From Pseudisothecium myosuroides (taxonomy: Eukaryota > Streptophyta > Bryopsida > Hypnales > Lembophyllaceae), in contig OX637289.1 in assembly GCA_951799445.1 (NCBI GenBank), positions 9,329,321-9,393,320 on the forward strand: a DNA stretch of 64,000 nucleotides, written 5' to 3'. Below the pieces are notes generated by a model. The model had not been told where the DNA came from, did not search any database, and saw only the letters and a program-made list of their open reading frames with translations. The position numbers and the translations under genes were made by a program. The first letter of the stretch is position 1, and the number at the start of each line of letters is the position of its first letter. Below are positions 11,165 through 23,327 of this stretch, piece after piece.

Positions 11165-13017
11165 CCCCTAAAGGACCAACATGCCTTTTTTGGCAACATA
11201 AATTTTTTGGGCAGGTACTTGTGACTGGAGATTTGCATATTTTGGGCTAAAATTTTTATAGAAGGTGGGGGCGAGGAATATCTTTCATGTGCACAAAATT
11301 TCATGACATTTGGAAATACGAGTCAAACGTTATGGCCAAAAACGTTGTTTGTTGGTCAACTCGGGCAGTCTGGGCAGATCTGAAAAAATCACTTTTTTCA
11401 AAAATAAAAGTTTGAAATTGGTTTTCTAGAGTTATATACACGTGGAAAGCTTTGAATCATTCCATTTCGACCAATGAGTAAAAAGTTATGAGGTTTTTTA
11501 GTTTGTGGGCAATTACGGATTCTCTACTCTGAAACAAACTTTGAAGTTGTTTATTTAACCCCTAAAGGACCAAGGCCTTTTTTCTGCCAAAAAACACTAA
11601 AAACTGCCATTTCTATAGCAAAATTTTAAAAAAAATTAAAATTGTTTTTTTTCCACATCTAACCGTAGGATCTTACACATAATTGGTATAAGAATGTGTG
11701 GAAAAAATTTCAGAATTTTTGACCGCACAGATTGCAAGATATCTGCGTTTAAAGTGGAAAAAACAAGTTTTTCAGCACATTGCGGTACCAGATTTTTTGA
11801 CTTTAAACATTTTTAACTTAAAATTTTTGCACTACAGCGTTTTGAGCTTTAAATCTTTATAGTGGAGAATTGAGTTGAGAGTCTAGGAAAAAAAAATGAG
11901 ATTCAAAAAAACTTAATTATCATTCTTAAAAAAATTGTTAAGTAGAAGTAGGTACAAGATAGAAGGAAAATCTAAAATATTCATATATTTTAGATGGAAT
12001 TAAAATGCACTAATCCCAATGGTGAGATTGTTCTAGCAAGTAAACTAAAACATTACAAAAAAGAAAAATTGAAAAATTACAAAAATTGCATTCCGAAATG
12101 AATCCTACAAGTTATTTTTTTCAAGAAGATGCTCTAACTGCCCGAAAAACAAGAATGTCCATAACTTCCTCATAAAAAATCCAAATGAAATCAATCAAAG
12201 CTTTCCAGATAGACAAAAATATAATCTATGAGAAAAAAATATTTTAAAAAAAAATTCAAAATTTTGCAAATCTTTTTTGCTGCCCCGCGTCCCCACGCAT
12301 TCCAAGAAATGGCATAACTTCTCGCTCGAAGGTCCGATTTCAAATTTTTTTTTTCCGCCACGTACCTCTTTCAATTCTTCACGTTCACAAAAAGTTTCAA
12401 AAAATCAGGCAAAGTAAAACACCGAAAAGGTACATGCCCGAATTCCCATTTGTCCCCCGAGGGGACAATGGTCCTTTAGGGGTTAACTCAATTTTTAATA
12501 TTTTTTGAAAAAAATAAAATAATAGGATTTAAGTTGTTTATTAAAACATTACAACCATTGGGATTGACATTTTCCAATTCCATAATTAAATTCTTAACAA
12601 TTTATTGTTTTGAATCATTCTCTACTTCTCTCTACTTACTATTTTTTTTGTATATGTTGTACAATTCCAAATGATTTGAAAAATTTTAAGCATGTAGCCA
12701 ACTTGTTTAGGAAAAATAGTTCAAAGAAGCACCACCATTTTGGACATTTTTTCATACAAATGTGACCTTGTGAAGTGCAGCTGCCCTGTTTTTCACAGGA
12801 ACAAAAAAAGGATTTTTGCCAATTCAAATGCCAATATCTTCCAATCCGCATGGTGGAAAATTCTGAATTTTTTTCCACATCTTCTAAAACTAGTTTACTA
12901 TAAGATCCTACGGTTGCATGTGTCAAAAAAAAAAAAATTTCAAAAATTTGGTACTTGTACCAGAAATGGCAGTTTTTGAGTGTTTTCGGTGAAAACATAG
13001 TCATGGAACTTTAGGTG
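11165..13017 (-). mobile_element. TTAA-type element, E subfamily, interrupted
   Basis: It is bounded by TTAA at 11161-11164 and 13018-13021. Excluding the nested element (11559-12482 with one TTAA copy) the element is 921 bp, matching its relatives at 31325 (920 bp) and 45179 (912 bp). It is in reverse orientation to them. The left end CCCCTAAAGGACCAACATGCC matches their right end, and the right end (complement CACCTAAAGTTCCATGACTA) matches their left end. It contains the conserved ACCGTAGGATCTTA block (complement at about 12900). It is non-coding. Confidence 0.8.
11559..12482 (+). mobile_element. TTAA-type element, B subfamily, nested
   Basis: This 924-bp element is flanked by TTAA at 11555-11558 and 12483-12486. 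The termini are CCCCTAAAGGACCAAGGCC and its near complement GGTCCTTTAGGGG. Internal landmarks are ACTGCCATTTCTATAGC, ACCGTAGGATCTTAC, GACCGCACAGATTGCAAG, TCCATAACTTCCTCAT and a subterminal palindrome GTCCCCCGAGGGGAC. It closely resembles 46269-47201. It sits inside the E-subfamily element at a TTAA that is unoccupied in the related copy at 45707-45710. There is no transposase. Confidence 0.85.
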
Positions 13018-13021
13018 TTAA

Positions 13022-13629
13022 GGCCTATCATATGAATAGATAAGCAATCATAAAAGACATAGATAAGTGTATGTGTCACCAATTGTCTATGTCTATGTGA
13101 ACTCAATTGCCAATAAAAACACCCAATTTTAACCTCAAATGTCATAGTTCCAAGTCCCTTTTTCCACATAAACATGTCCAATTGGTGAGGAAAATATTTA
13201 GAGATCTTGCAACTCCTTCTTGGATTCAAAATACCTCTACTAAATGTAATGAAGTCCCCTTTTGAACAATCAAGCTTGGTTGGAATCCTTTTATGATCCT
13301 TTGAAATTAATTACTCCTACTTTAATGAAAGAGAAGTCAATTTAGATGGTGAATCCAAATATTATCCCCCCAAGGACTCTCCTTTGGTGATTGGTACTTA
13401 CTCAAATAGGATTCAATTTTTCTTTGCGCATGAACGCTAGACCATGGAAGGCCTTTAGCAAGCCTTGTGGGATGCCTTGATCCATGTTGGACAAGCCGAG
13501 CTACTAAAGGTACGAAATGCAACCTGCCCTAAATCCAAAAAATTCTAACATAATTTGGAAGAATTTTGATGCCATTTGAAACAAGTTCCATGTATCATCA
13601 ATAGGGTTGGTGAAGTCATTAGTTGGAAC
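13022..13629. other. Intergenic DNA, no feature
   Basis: No coding frame or repeat was supported. Confidence 0.4.
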
Positions 13630-13756
13630 AGAAAAGGGCCTGTTCCATGTATGTTTATGTAATCTTTAGTCATTTTTTTTCTCTTGTCCAACCTTTTGGT
13701 TTGGTTGTTAGGCTTCTTTTCTTTTGCAATGGATCTCAATTTGTTTTCAAAAAAAT
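13630..13756 (+). mobile_element. SINE-like 3' end
   Basis: GGGCCTGTTCC, a T-rich tract, CTCTTGTCCAACC, then TTGCAATGGATCTCAATTTG and an oligo-A tail. It is a diverged member of the family at 4010, 6060, 6308 and 8715. Confidence 0.4.
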
Positions 13757-13842
13757 AAAAAAATATGATTCAATTTTTGGACCAAAAAATGCATTCTTTG
13801 TTTGTTTCTGATGTGTTGCATTACCATCGAGAAAGTCATCGT

Positions 13843-13964
13843 TCCATCCATCGATCCATCCATCGATCCATCCATCGATCCATCCATCGATCCATCCATC
13901 GATCCATCCATCGATCCATCCATTGATCCATCCATCGATCCATCCATTGATCCATCCATCCAAC
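13843..13964. repeat. Microsatellite, CCATCCATCGAT units
   Basis: A 12-bp period CCATCCATCGAT repeats about ten times, with CATTGATC variants near the right end. It creates spurious open frames on both strands (repeating DGWI, DGSM or DPSI), which should not be taken as proteins. Confidence 0.95.
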
Positions 13965-16900
13965 GCTTTGTGTGCTCAGGGCTGTTTCAGGTGTCTATTT
14001 CATTTGGTGACTCGTTGTGCTTGTCGATTTGCCAAGTCCAGACAAACCTGTGTTCAAAGAGATTCACCAACACGAATGCATTGCGTTTCCGATTCCCTTG
14101 TCAAACCACTTATTGAAAAGAGGGTGGTGCATGATACACGAACTATTTGACCCTACTACAGTATTTTTTGCCTCTGCTTCTCAGTACCGTATATATAAGT
14201 TATATTCTCGGTACTGTATATATATATATATAAGTTATAAAGTTGGAGGTTGGAGGTTCTCTATGATGATCCCCTGTCATGAAGTCCTGGTGCTTTTGAG
14301 GAACACTTCATTTCCACTGTAAGTTTACACAAGTGAAGTGAGAATATCCCACGCTCGTTGCAAAGCCAGCCCCAGGCCACAAGGGGCTTAGCCTAATCAA
14401 TAATCATGTTCAAAGACCCCGGATACTGTCACGGCAAACTAACTTAACATGTGTGGATTTGAATGGCAGGCAACTAATAGTATTACTTCCATGGGCGAGG
14501 ACTGACTGCAGCAAACCCAGAGAATGATGAAGGGCAGTAATGGCTGGAAACCGTCAACATTCTACACAAATCATGATAACCGAATTGGAGGTGAAAAATG
14601 GCAGGCTGGGTTTGCTTAAAAAGAGGCCCATCTCGCCTCAATGGCCTCATCCTCCAAAACTGATCTCAACATTAACTTAACTTAGTGGTTTGCAAGAACC
14701 ATGGATCAGGCAACAATAATGGCTAATAGTATGCACAAAGAGTCTCGGTCAGCAATATGTGAAACTCTAGTGGATGGAGTGGAACAAAATTGGTTGGAAA
14801 ATGATTGAGGAAAATGAGACACTTGGGCCCTTGGAAACCTTACTATAAAGATATTGTGGCTAGCAAATACTCGGTAAAGTAGGCATATAGCTATTATAGT
14901 TCCTCTCTCAATTGCATTTCATATTCCTTGTTTGCTTTGGTTTTCCATTTCAGCTTGAAAATTCAAGATACGGTAGGTGTAGATAGGGGACGCAATTGGG
15001 AGAGGGGCCATGGTTGATATGTTTATCTTATTGTGCATATAATTATAGAGAAATACAATTCTAGAAGCACTACTACTTAAATGAAGTGACTCATGTGCAA
15101 ATACGCTCACTGTAAGAGTGTAGAAAGGGCCTAGAGGTGGGGTGGAGGTGTACGATACAAATTGTTGCCTTGGACAAGGCTAGGCCAAAAACTCAAGCGA
15201 ACCTAATATAAATAGAGCCAAAGGTGTAAATTTGAATCTCACTTTGTATAAACTCTTTTAGGCTATAAAACTAATTTCATTTATGTAAAAAATAAAAATA
15301 AATGAATTCTCTGCTCTACAAATGAGATCATAATGAAGTACCAAAAGTCCAATTCATTTGCAATAAGGTAGACCAGCCCATTTCTGCCATCCACCTATTC
15401 CCGCCATTTGACTTTTGGCCCCATTTCCACTATGGAACTCATTCAAATCCATTTAGTTTTCTAACAAGATTAGATCCTTAATGCCAACAAGGGTAATATG
15501 TCGGTTTTTGATTGGTGGATACCTAGGTGCTATTAGATATATGAAAAAGGTGGTTATAGGGTGTTTAGAGGATGTTTGTAACACCAATAGTGAACAATTT
15601 TGTAATTTTAGGGCAGACCACTTCAAAAATTCATAGAAATTACAAGATTGATCGAAAAATTATAATTCCACTTAGGTTTGACTCGTGAAACAAGTGCACA
15701 CCTCTTAAAAATATGTGCCCTTTTTGGAATTGGTCCGAAAGTATTTAAATTGTAAATTGGGGTAGTAATAGGCTTGTCCACCTTAGGAGACAACACCCTT
15801 GCAATATGAGTTTCTAAGCTTCATGAATTGTTCTCACTTAAGCTTAATATACAAATTTTTGTTTGCCCATACATTATTATACTCCAAGGGTATTTAGAAC
15901 ATATCCAAGGATAAATTTTTAATCACTTTATATGTAAGCATTAAGTGGTTAGAATATTGTTTTGACAAACTAAAATTTGAATTTTGGTTGCATTTGGAGG
16001 AGGGGGTCAATTTAAAGGCAGAGTACTAAGAGAGATTTAGTTTTGAGACAATTATTTTTTTCTAATATATTTATCCATTGACAAAGATGGTAGCCAATAG
16101 AAAGAAAATTAAAATTACAAGAGGACAAAAGAAAATCAAAACAAACTTGGATCCTAGTCAATAGATAGAAAAATTGGTCAAATTGAGAGAAAAATTTCAT
16201 TTATAGGGAAAATTCTCAAGCAAAAAACATTTTTATTAGTGCACCAATTAGAAATTTAGAATTAAATTTCTCAATAAAGGAAGTCAGTTTAAACATTCCT
16301 CACTACATTTGTCAAATTTTATAAAAAAAAAGTAATTAGGTTTAGACATGCCAAGATGGATAGTATTCCTCCAAGCATATGATCCAACAAAAATTCTAAA
16401 AATTCCTTTAACAAATATGACTCTATTTTTAGCTTATGAAATTTATGCCAACAAATAGAAGTGTTTTTTTCGTCTTCAGAAGAACACTCATTGGTACACC
16501 TCTTTTGAAAATGCCTTCTTAAAATGAAACTCTTGAAAGTTTCCTTCCCACCACAGTGTGGTATAGACCCTTCAAAAATAAATTATTGAATATTTTTGAA
16601 GTTTTAACATTTTGAAAATAAAATTAGAAAGACTCAAATTTCATCCTTCTCTATTTTTCAATTTTCTAGATTTGTCTCTAGTGTGAATTGCACACAAATT
16701 CTAAGTATGAAAATCTAATAGAATTTTGAGAAACATTTTTCAATTTGATTCCTTATGCAAATTGATTTTTGTACCAATTGTTTGATCTTTCTATCTAGTT
16801 TACACAATATAACCAAATGTTTAAAATGAAAAAATCTCAATCTTAAACCTTCTAATTCCAATTTTCTAGTGCATACAATCATGCCCCTTTAATCCAAAAA

Positions 16901-16974
16901 CTAAACTATTTATTTTGCAATCAATATTCCAACATACCTTTCAATACAAAAAGAGAACTCCAACACAACAATTT
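13965..16974. other. Intergenic DNA
   Basis: A short TA-repeat lies at 14218-14233. GC is somewhat higher at 14330-14700. A segment near 15220 (GGTGTAAATTTGAATCTCAC) resembles a tRNA T-arm and could be a SINE relic. No gene was supported. Confidence 0.4.
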
Positions 16975-17310
16975 TTGAAAGATCCCCGCGGGACAGTCTT
17001 CTGAAAGACACTTGTCGGATAGTCTTTTGAAAGGTACCCGTAGGACAGTCTTTTGAAAGGCACCCGCGGGACAATCTCTTCATGTACACATTAGATTCTT
17101 TGAATCCATCTATCTTTTCAAAGATGCTTGTACAACCTTTTCGAGGACACTTGTGAGACAATCTCTTCATCTACACATTAGATTCTTTGAATTCATCTCT
17201 CTTTTTAAAAACACTTGTAGAGCAATCTTTTTTAAGACACTTGTGGGACAATCTTTTCAAAGACACTTGTGGTACCATCTTTCGAAGAGACTTGTGGTAC
17301 CATCTTAGCA
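16975..17310. repeat. Degenerate ~30-bp tandem repeats
   Basis: Repeating units of the form GACAATCTTTTGAAAGACAC followed by TTGTGG or CCGCGG occur about nine times. Part of the array shows a longer period containing ACACATTAGATTCTTTGAAT (at about 17085 and 17175). The minus-strand frame through it is a repeat artefact. Confidence 0.8.
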
Positions 17311-17733
17311 AAGACACTCTTGCAATTTAAAATAACAAACTCTTTGTGTACCCCAATACTAGTAGATATATACATGGTCTTGGTAGGCTTGACGTTAAGA
17401 GCCACCCCAAGTCAAAAGTTCATCATAAAAAATGATGAACTGATGAACTTGACTGAAGGTGAATCTTAACGTGAAGTCTACCGGGCCCATGTCTGGAGTT
17501 CCGCTTCTCTCCTGCCTCCCCAAGTTTCCAGTTTTTTTGCAAGCCAATTGTGACGTTGGAAGGTCGAAGTCTATTGCCCAATTTTACAGAAAATTGAACT
17601 ATAGATTTTACAGTTCCATTTCCGTTCCACGAGCTGAATTTCTTCCAGTAATCAAAACAACAACAACAGGCCGTTTGAAAATTACAGACTCATTTTTTGA
17701 CTCGTAGGAACCTTCCAAATCCTTTTTTAGAAT

Positions 17734-17767
17734 TTTCATTTTCATTTTCATTTTCATTTTCATTTTT
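17734..17767. repeat. ATTTTC microsatellite
   Basis: About five copies of the ATTTTC hexamer, at the left margin of the GC-rich Dof locus. Confidence 0.9.
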
Positions 17768-17799
17768 TCTTTCCTTTTTCGGACTGCGCTGGCTGTCCT

Positions 17800-19609
17800 T
17801 CGAGTAAGTTAGCCAGGGTCAGAAACGCGGGGGCCGGGGTACAGTAAACCCGTTCCGTTCGAGGGCCGGGCCGGGGGTCTCCTCCCGTCCGTCCGTCCGG
17901 TCCTGATGCTGATGATGCGTTGATACCTGATGAGTCTCGTGCCAGGGCCTAGCCGGGTCGTGGCGTAGCCTAGGGGGAAGAAGGTGGCAGGCAGGCGAAG
18001 AAGGGGAAGGCAAGGCCGCCTGCAGCCGCGCCTGTCGTGTGAGCAGGCCGCTGCTCGGCTGCAGAGGCCCGCCAGGCGGGGAAGAAGGGAGGCAGCGGCA
18101 GCGCGGCCAGGGCCTGGCGGGGGTGGGGTGGGGCAGAGTCCTACTGGGTCTCGGGGAGCTGAGGCTCTTGGGCCTTGGGCGGAGGTTTACCTTTTGCCGG
18201 GGAGCCAATCCGCGCGCAGTGCGTGGCGCCGTACCTGGGCCGCAGCAGCACGCGGCCCTGCTGGCTAATCAGATCCCAGCGTCGCACGGCCGCGATGCGC
18301 GCACTCGCACCTTTTATCGCACGGTCGATCCCCGCCCACGTGAGTATAGGCCCCCCGCCATCCCTCGCCCTCTCCTCCTTGTTGGCTCCTGGTCGCCCTG
18401 CGTGCTTCCAGACTTCCAGTCCCAGCTCATCAGCTCCCCGGCCTCCCACCCAAGCCAAGCCCTCCTTGAATGATGAGTGAGTTCTCCCGCTTGGTCAGTT
18501 CGTCTCTGAGTGCCGCTGCCGATGCCACCCTTTCTCATCGATCCACCCACTACAGTCGCAACGCCTCCACGCCCGTCACCTCTTTACTGAACTGAACTGT
18601 GAACTTACCCCTCCCCACGCCTCGCGCTCCCGACGAACGAACTTAAACCCGCCCACCCCAGGCTCTGAAAAGCCTGCAACGCCGACCCTGCATGAGTTCC
18701 TACTGGCTGGGATTGGGGGGTACGAGTAGGGAGAGGTGATCGATTGTGGGAATTGCGGGACTGGGAGGAAGGACCACTCGTTCGGGGACTTCCCATCCAT
18801 GTCCTGGTCGACGTCGCGCGTCGTCACTCTCGTCAAGCTGGGGCTCCATCCTGGGGCGGAGTGGGGGGTGCTGTCAATTGGGAGGACGACGGACTGGCGC
18901 ATGTGAAACGGAGCACTCAGCCCTTTCGACTTCCGCAGACCTGCCTGCAACGGTAACTCATCCATCACTCTGGTTGCTGGTTGCTGCTGCTGCTGCGGGC
19001 TGCTAATACTGCTGCCTGAGTGCCTGAGTGCCTGGGTCTTCCCATGATGGTCGTCGGCTTGTGTCCTTCCTTACCTGTCGCGTCCTTGGTGTTCTGCTTC
19101 AATTGCTCCAGGCCGTGCCACGGCGGGAGGCGTCATTTGATAACTGTGAGAGTGACTAGCTAGGGCCTGTCGCAATCAGATAGTTCACTAATTGTCAGGC
19201 TGTGGGATAAGATGGGCGGATGAGCTTGCAAATTCTAGCTGGGGTCTTTCGCTTGGGTCTTTTGCTTGGGTGTCGCGAAATCGCGTGGGAATTCCCGTCA
19301 GGGACGCCGGGGAACGAGTCGGGAAGTGAGGGTAGTGAATGGGGTTGGGACTGTCGTGTAGGTTTATTTGTAATTTGGGAGTGAAGTGCATTCTTTGCAG
19401 CCTTTGATCGGAGGTGAGTTGTAGTAACCGGCGAAGGTTTTTATGGGTTGTAGATCCGGGGGTGACAATGGATTGTGGCTTCTTTGTGATGCAGGGACGG
19501 TGGTGCTTGGAGTGCAAGAAAACCTCGGGCGGGAGTAGGCGATTGTCTGTCTGTCGAGGTGGCGTTTTCCGAACCCCGAGTTTGTTACGGTAAATGTTGA
19601 AGTGCTTTG
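17800..19609 (+). promoter_or_regulatory. GC-rich upstream region of the Dof gene
   Basis: Base composition changes abruptly to GC-rich and CpG-rich here, directly upstream of the Dof start codon, as expected for a promoter and long 5' leader. It contains a perfect G-box CACGTG at 18337-18342, pyrimidine-rich tracts and GTAAC/GTGAG sequences that could be leader splice donors (for example AACGGTAACT at about 18949). I could not fix a TATA box or transcription start. The many open frames here on both strands are products of high GC. Confidence 0.5.
18337..18342 (+). promoter_or_regulatory. G-box CACGTG
   Basis: A palindromic CACGTG core in the context GCCCACGTGAGT, a site typically bound by bHLH and bZIP factors. 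It lies about 1.27 kb upstream of the Dof start codon, so its role is inferred only. Confidence 0.35.
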
Positions 19610-20440
19610 ATGAGTGTAGCTGTCTTAGGTCGAGATTGGGACATGATTCCCAGTAGCTCCAGCCATGACTCACAGGCCCAGCAGCAACAGCAACAACAGG
19701 AAAAGAAAGCCTCCCAATTATTCGCGCAGCGGGCGATGCAGGAGCGACGCCTCAAGCCCCCGGATCAAGTCATCGCGTGCCCGCGCTGCCAATCCCTGAA
19801 CACCAAGTTCTGCTATTACAACAACTACAGCCTGACCCAACCGCGCCACTTCTGTAAGAGCTGTCGTCGCTACTGGACCGCGGGGGGCACGCTCCGCAAT
19901 GTTCCAGTCGGAGGAGGCTGCCGTAAGAACAAGCGCACCAAGCCACGCACGCCGGACGGTTCTAACAGCGGCGCCGGCAGCGCTGATGGTGAGAGTCTGT
20001 CTGTGCCTGGATTCCAGCACGCTGGATTCTCGTCTACGAGCGTGGGGTTTCTGAGCTCCAGCGAAGGCTCGCCTTACGGGTTAGCGGAGCCTTCTATGCG
20101 CGCGGATTCGTCTATGAGCCAGGGTGGCGAGGGAGGTCAGTTGATTCCGTTCCAGTCCTCAGGTTTAGCCCCACATCATTCGCATGGATTCGAAGGCGGC
20201 ATCCCAGCTCACCTGAATTTCTTTAGAAATCATCCCCGGCCAGAGACCACATTGAACTTGCATCCCGCGTTTCAACTTCCCACGGGTGACTTGAGCGAGA
20301 TTTTCGACACTTCAAATGCGCAACGCGTCGGGGCGCTCACGACGCTGAACGAGGGTCTAGGAACTTTCAACTTGAACCCGGAAGCGGGGCGGGATCAGCA
20401 GCCTCCGTTCGCGAGCTTGGAAAGGTGGCAAGCAGCAAAA

Positions 20441-20472
<32 letters not shown>

Positions 20473-20779
20473 GCAACAGCAGCAACAACATGCAGCTGGG
20501 ATACGAGAGTCTGAAGCTGCGCAGCAAGCGGACATGGACATGAACAGACAGGACGTGAAGGGGAAGATGACGCTGTCGATGGTGCCAGTGCCGGGAATGG
20601 ATGGGCCGCGCGCATCAGCACCGTCATGGCAGCTCCCGGCACCGCAAGAGGCGCAACCTGCAGCGGCGTTACAACACTACGAGCAGACCCCACCGGAGCA
20701 CAACTACTGGGGTAACAGCGCTTGGCCGTCTATGGACTCGCAGGCATTTCAATCGTCCAGCGGGAGCCAAGCTTTGTAA
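19610..20779 (+). CDS. Dof zinc-finger transcription factor
   Basis: This encodes a 389-residue plant-specific DNA-binding protein of the Dof (DNA binding with one finger) family, expected in the nucleus at AAAG-containing promoters. The finger spans about residues 55-109. It has the CX2CX21CX2C pattern with zinc ligands Cys57, Cys60, Cys82 and Cys85, the conserved [21 protein letters not shown] core, and the basic tail [13 protein letters not shown]. An Ala replaces the more usual Lys after RRYWT. Glutamine runs occur at residues 24-30 and about 278-293 (about 16 Gln), typical of activation regions. A short ENPEAG-type acidic stretch and a C-terminal Ser/Gln tail follow. The ATG at 19610 is chosen because an in-frame TGA lies at 19598; a second ATG is at residue 12. 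The frame is intact with no intron, and the codons are GC-rich, unlike the flanking DNA. The subgroup and the regulated genes cannot be told from sequence alone. Confidence 0.97.
20449..20490 (+). repeat. CAG/CAA repeat encoding polyglutamine
   Basis: About 16 consecutive CAG/CAA codons inside the Dof coding region. Mixing of the two codons suggests the run is maintained as protein and is not a recently expanded pure CAG tract. Confidence 0.9.
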
Positions 20780-20934
20780 AATCTTGATTGAAGCAACAAC
20801 AACTAGTCGAATAGATCGAGCTCTTCCAACATCGTCCACTTTTTCCTGAACAGAGTACCGGTTTGTGTGCACTGGAATTGAACCAAACAAACCAGTCATG
20901 GTACTCGCTCAGTGCCAAGCACAAATTGTTGACC

Positions 20935-20971
20935 TGACCGACCGACCGACCGACCGACCGACCGACCGACA
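20935..20971. repeat. GACC microsatellite in Dof 3' region
   Basis: About nine GACC units lie some 155 bp after the Dof stop codon, probably in the 3' untranslated region. Confidence 0.9.
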
Positions 20972-23323
20972 GTCACACACACAGACGGACACCAAGTGTA
21001 AATCAATTCCGAATCGAGCAGGCAGCCAAATTGAGCTCCGGTGGCGATGAGTGCCCCCTCCCCTGGTTTTGGATTTAATTTCCCGGGTAGGTCATCTCGC
21101 GCTGTACTTTTTCAGGCAGATTTTCCTTAGCGGCTTGTGTTCAAGCAGGCTCTTAGTTTTTAATCTGCCTTTCATCTTGGATCTTGCAGTCAAATTCTCC
21201 TCTTTTTTTAATCATTAATATTGATAGCATGCCAGAACACGCATCGTAACTGGGGCTAAGGATATTAAATGTGTATTGTCTGATTGTCGAATCGGCAGCA
21301 GAATCATCGACATTTCCATTGGATCATCATAAATATTGCCGTAGGCTTTTAGCTGTATGTCATTTGGTATGGACTTAGAAATTGAAGCTATTGCGTATGA
21401 TGTGCTGCTGGACTACGTGCTGGTGCCTGAACCTTCCCAACCTTGCGCTGATCTGGTTGAGATGTTGAGATGCGAACACTCCTGTTTGTACTAAATTGTA
21501 ATTTTTAGTGGCTGTTCATCTGCCAATGAATTCAACTTTATGACCCTCAACGTTCTAGGGATGTGAATCTCGCTCTCCTATATGGTGTGGATACATTATT
21601 GTCATGCTCTTTCTGTGAGGTGACCCACATCTGTGCGTGATTGCATGTTCCGAATCATTCCCGGTCTAACTTAGTCGTTGTGCCCACCGGAGGAGGTATA
21701 TTGAACAACATTTGTATCCAGCTAGACTAATCAGAGACATAAGAAAGGATTTGAGTTTTAGTAGCAGAGCTGGAAGGCTACCGGTAGTCTGAGTTTGTTA
21801 TTAGGCTAGCATTAGCATGGGATTATTTTGGGATTATCTTGGGATTTTCTTAAGATTATCGTACTTATGGCATTGCCTTGATGTTTAGCAGTAGCCTAGT
21901 ACGGAAGGCGGGGATGACCCCGTGAGGAATAGTTTGCAGCACGTCTGTGTCGAGGTGAGCTGCGCACAGTGCGTGCGACAACGGATAAGAACATGGAAGA
22001 TTGGTGGGAATAGTGGCGCAACTCCAAGTAGCCCCCAAGTCATGAATCCCTGTAGCCCTCCGTAGCAGCCTTGCACCGACCTTCACTTGATGCATTTTTA
22101 AATTCAGTCAGTCCACCTCCCTGAGCATCGAAAACCGTGAGTGTTAAGTTAGCCCATCATGAAGAAGCTAGGTCTGGTTCGTAACGCATGGAAGTCTCAG
22201 TCCTCATTCTAGGTTCACTTGGGCAGTGTACTTGTGTACCAACCAGGCCCTCCCTTGTTTTTCAAGAGAAATGCTTCGCGTTTCCAACTGGCAGTTGGGG
22301 AACTTTTCGGCCAAAGTCGCTAGCCATCGCTCCGTTTTGTCGCTGCTATTGTGCTGGAAATTTGTTTGGAAACCAATATGCTACGTATGGTGATCAAGAG
22401 CCACTGATTTGAGGGGATTTGCGGGGAAGTAAACTTTGTCTGTCGTGTATCTGCGATTGTGGACACGTCGACGCTTCGTGGTTTCAAAGTTGCCAAACTT
22501 GGAAAGGTTGTCGGTGGTTGTGCGGTTTATTTTCTAATATTGTCATAGCTTTGGGGCATGATTTTCATGCTTCACTAAATGCCGTTGTACAGAATCAGGT
22601 TGAGTTTTGAATTTGGGAGAGGAGAAAAGGAACTTTTTGTCTACAGTCTTACCACAATAATATCGCATCCTCTGTTACTACCAAATATGCGACGTAAAGG
22701 AGATCTATGTGATTATGTTAGATAGCATCAGTTAGTCGGGTAAATGTGATAATTATGGAGGTCCCATTGACATTTGATAAGCATATTTTGAGAACTAATA
22801 ATACATGCTTTCATCAATACTAGTGTGCCCTGTGCCATTGCCACAGCCAAAACAAAATCAAAAGTAATTTTTTTATTTTTTAGAACCAAAAATAACTCAA
22901 AAATCTATAAATTTCACATCGCAAGTTCAAATGTCACGGAACAAAGCCCATGCACCCCTTCTTGCCGAGGGCTTTTCAATGGTACCAAGCATGCAACCAA
23001 GGGACGCACGGTCTGGGAGATCTCAATGTAACAAAACAAACAAACAAACAAGTAAACATCCAAACTTAAGGTATGGACTTTTGCTACATGTATACAAGTC
23101 GATTAACCCTAAAACACTGTTGAGGATGCAAAACATCATGTGGATGACTTCACCTAAGATTGTCGGTAGGGTGGAAAACAAATGTTTACCCATCCACTTC
23201 TTTTTTGGAAATTGGTTGTAAACATTTCAGTGAATAATATTCATTATGGTATTATTGACTTCTCTAAAGAAGAAGATGCTTAATCCAAAGATCACTTATA
23301 GTGAATTTGGCCATTTCTTGCTA
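20972..23323. other. Downstream of Dof, no further gene seen
   Basis: Composition is intermediate between the Dof locus and the AT-rich bulk. A small GGGATTATTTTGGGATTATC repeat lies near 21819, and a CAAACAAACAAA tract near 23037. Short open frames lack family features. Confidence 0.4.
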
Positions 23324-23327
23324 TTAA

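Noticed and set aside
13736..13980. Open frames with repeating DGWI, DGSM or DPSI
   Set aside because: They come entirely from the 12-bp CCATCCATCGAT microsatellite and exist on both strands.
16910..17170. A Cys/Lys/Arg-rich frame with repeating RLSRG motifs
   Set aside because: It is a translation of the degenerate 30-bp tandem repeats and lacks a start context or domain.
17819..18970. Several 60-144-residue frames on both strands upstream of Dof
   Set aside because: High GC removes stop codons. The frames overlap in all phases, are Arg/Pro/Gly-rich and lack any domain. The region reads better as promoter and leader.
19718..20693. Antisense frames of about 100 residues within the Dof gene
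   Set aside because: They are shadows of the GC-rich, repeat-containing Dof coding sequence.
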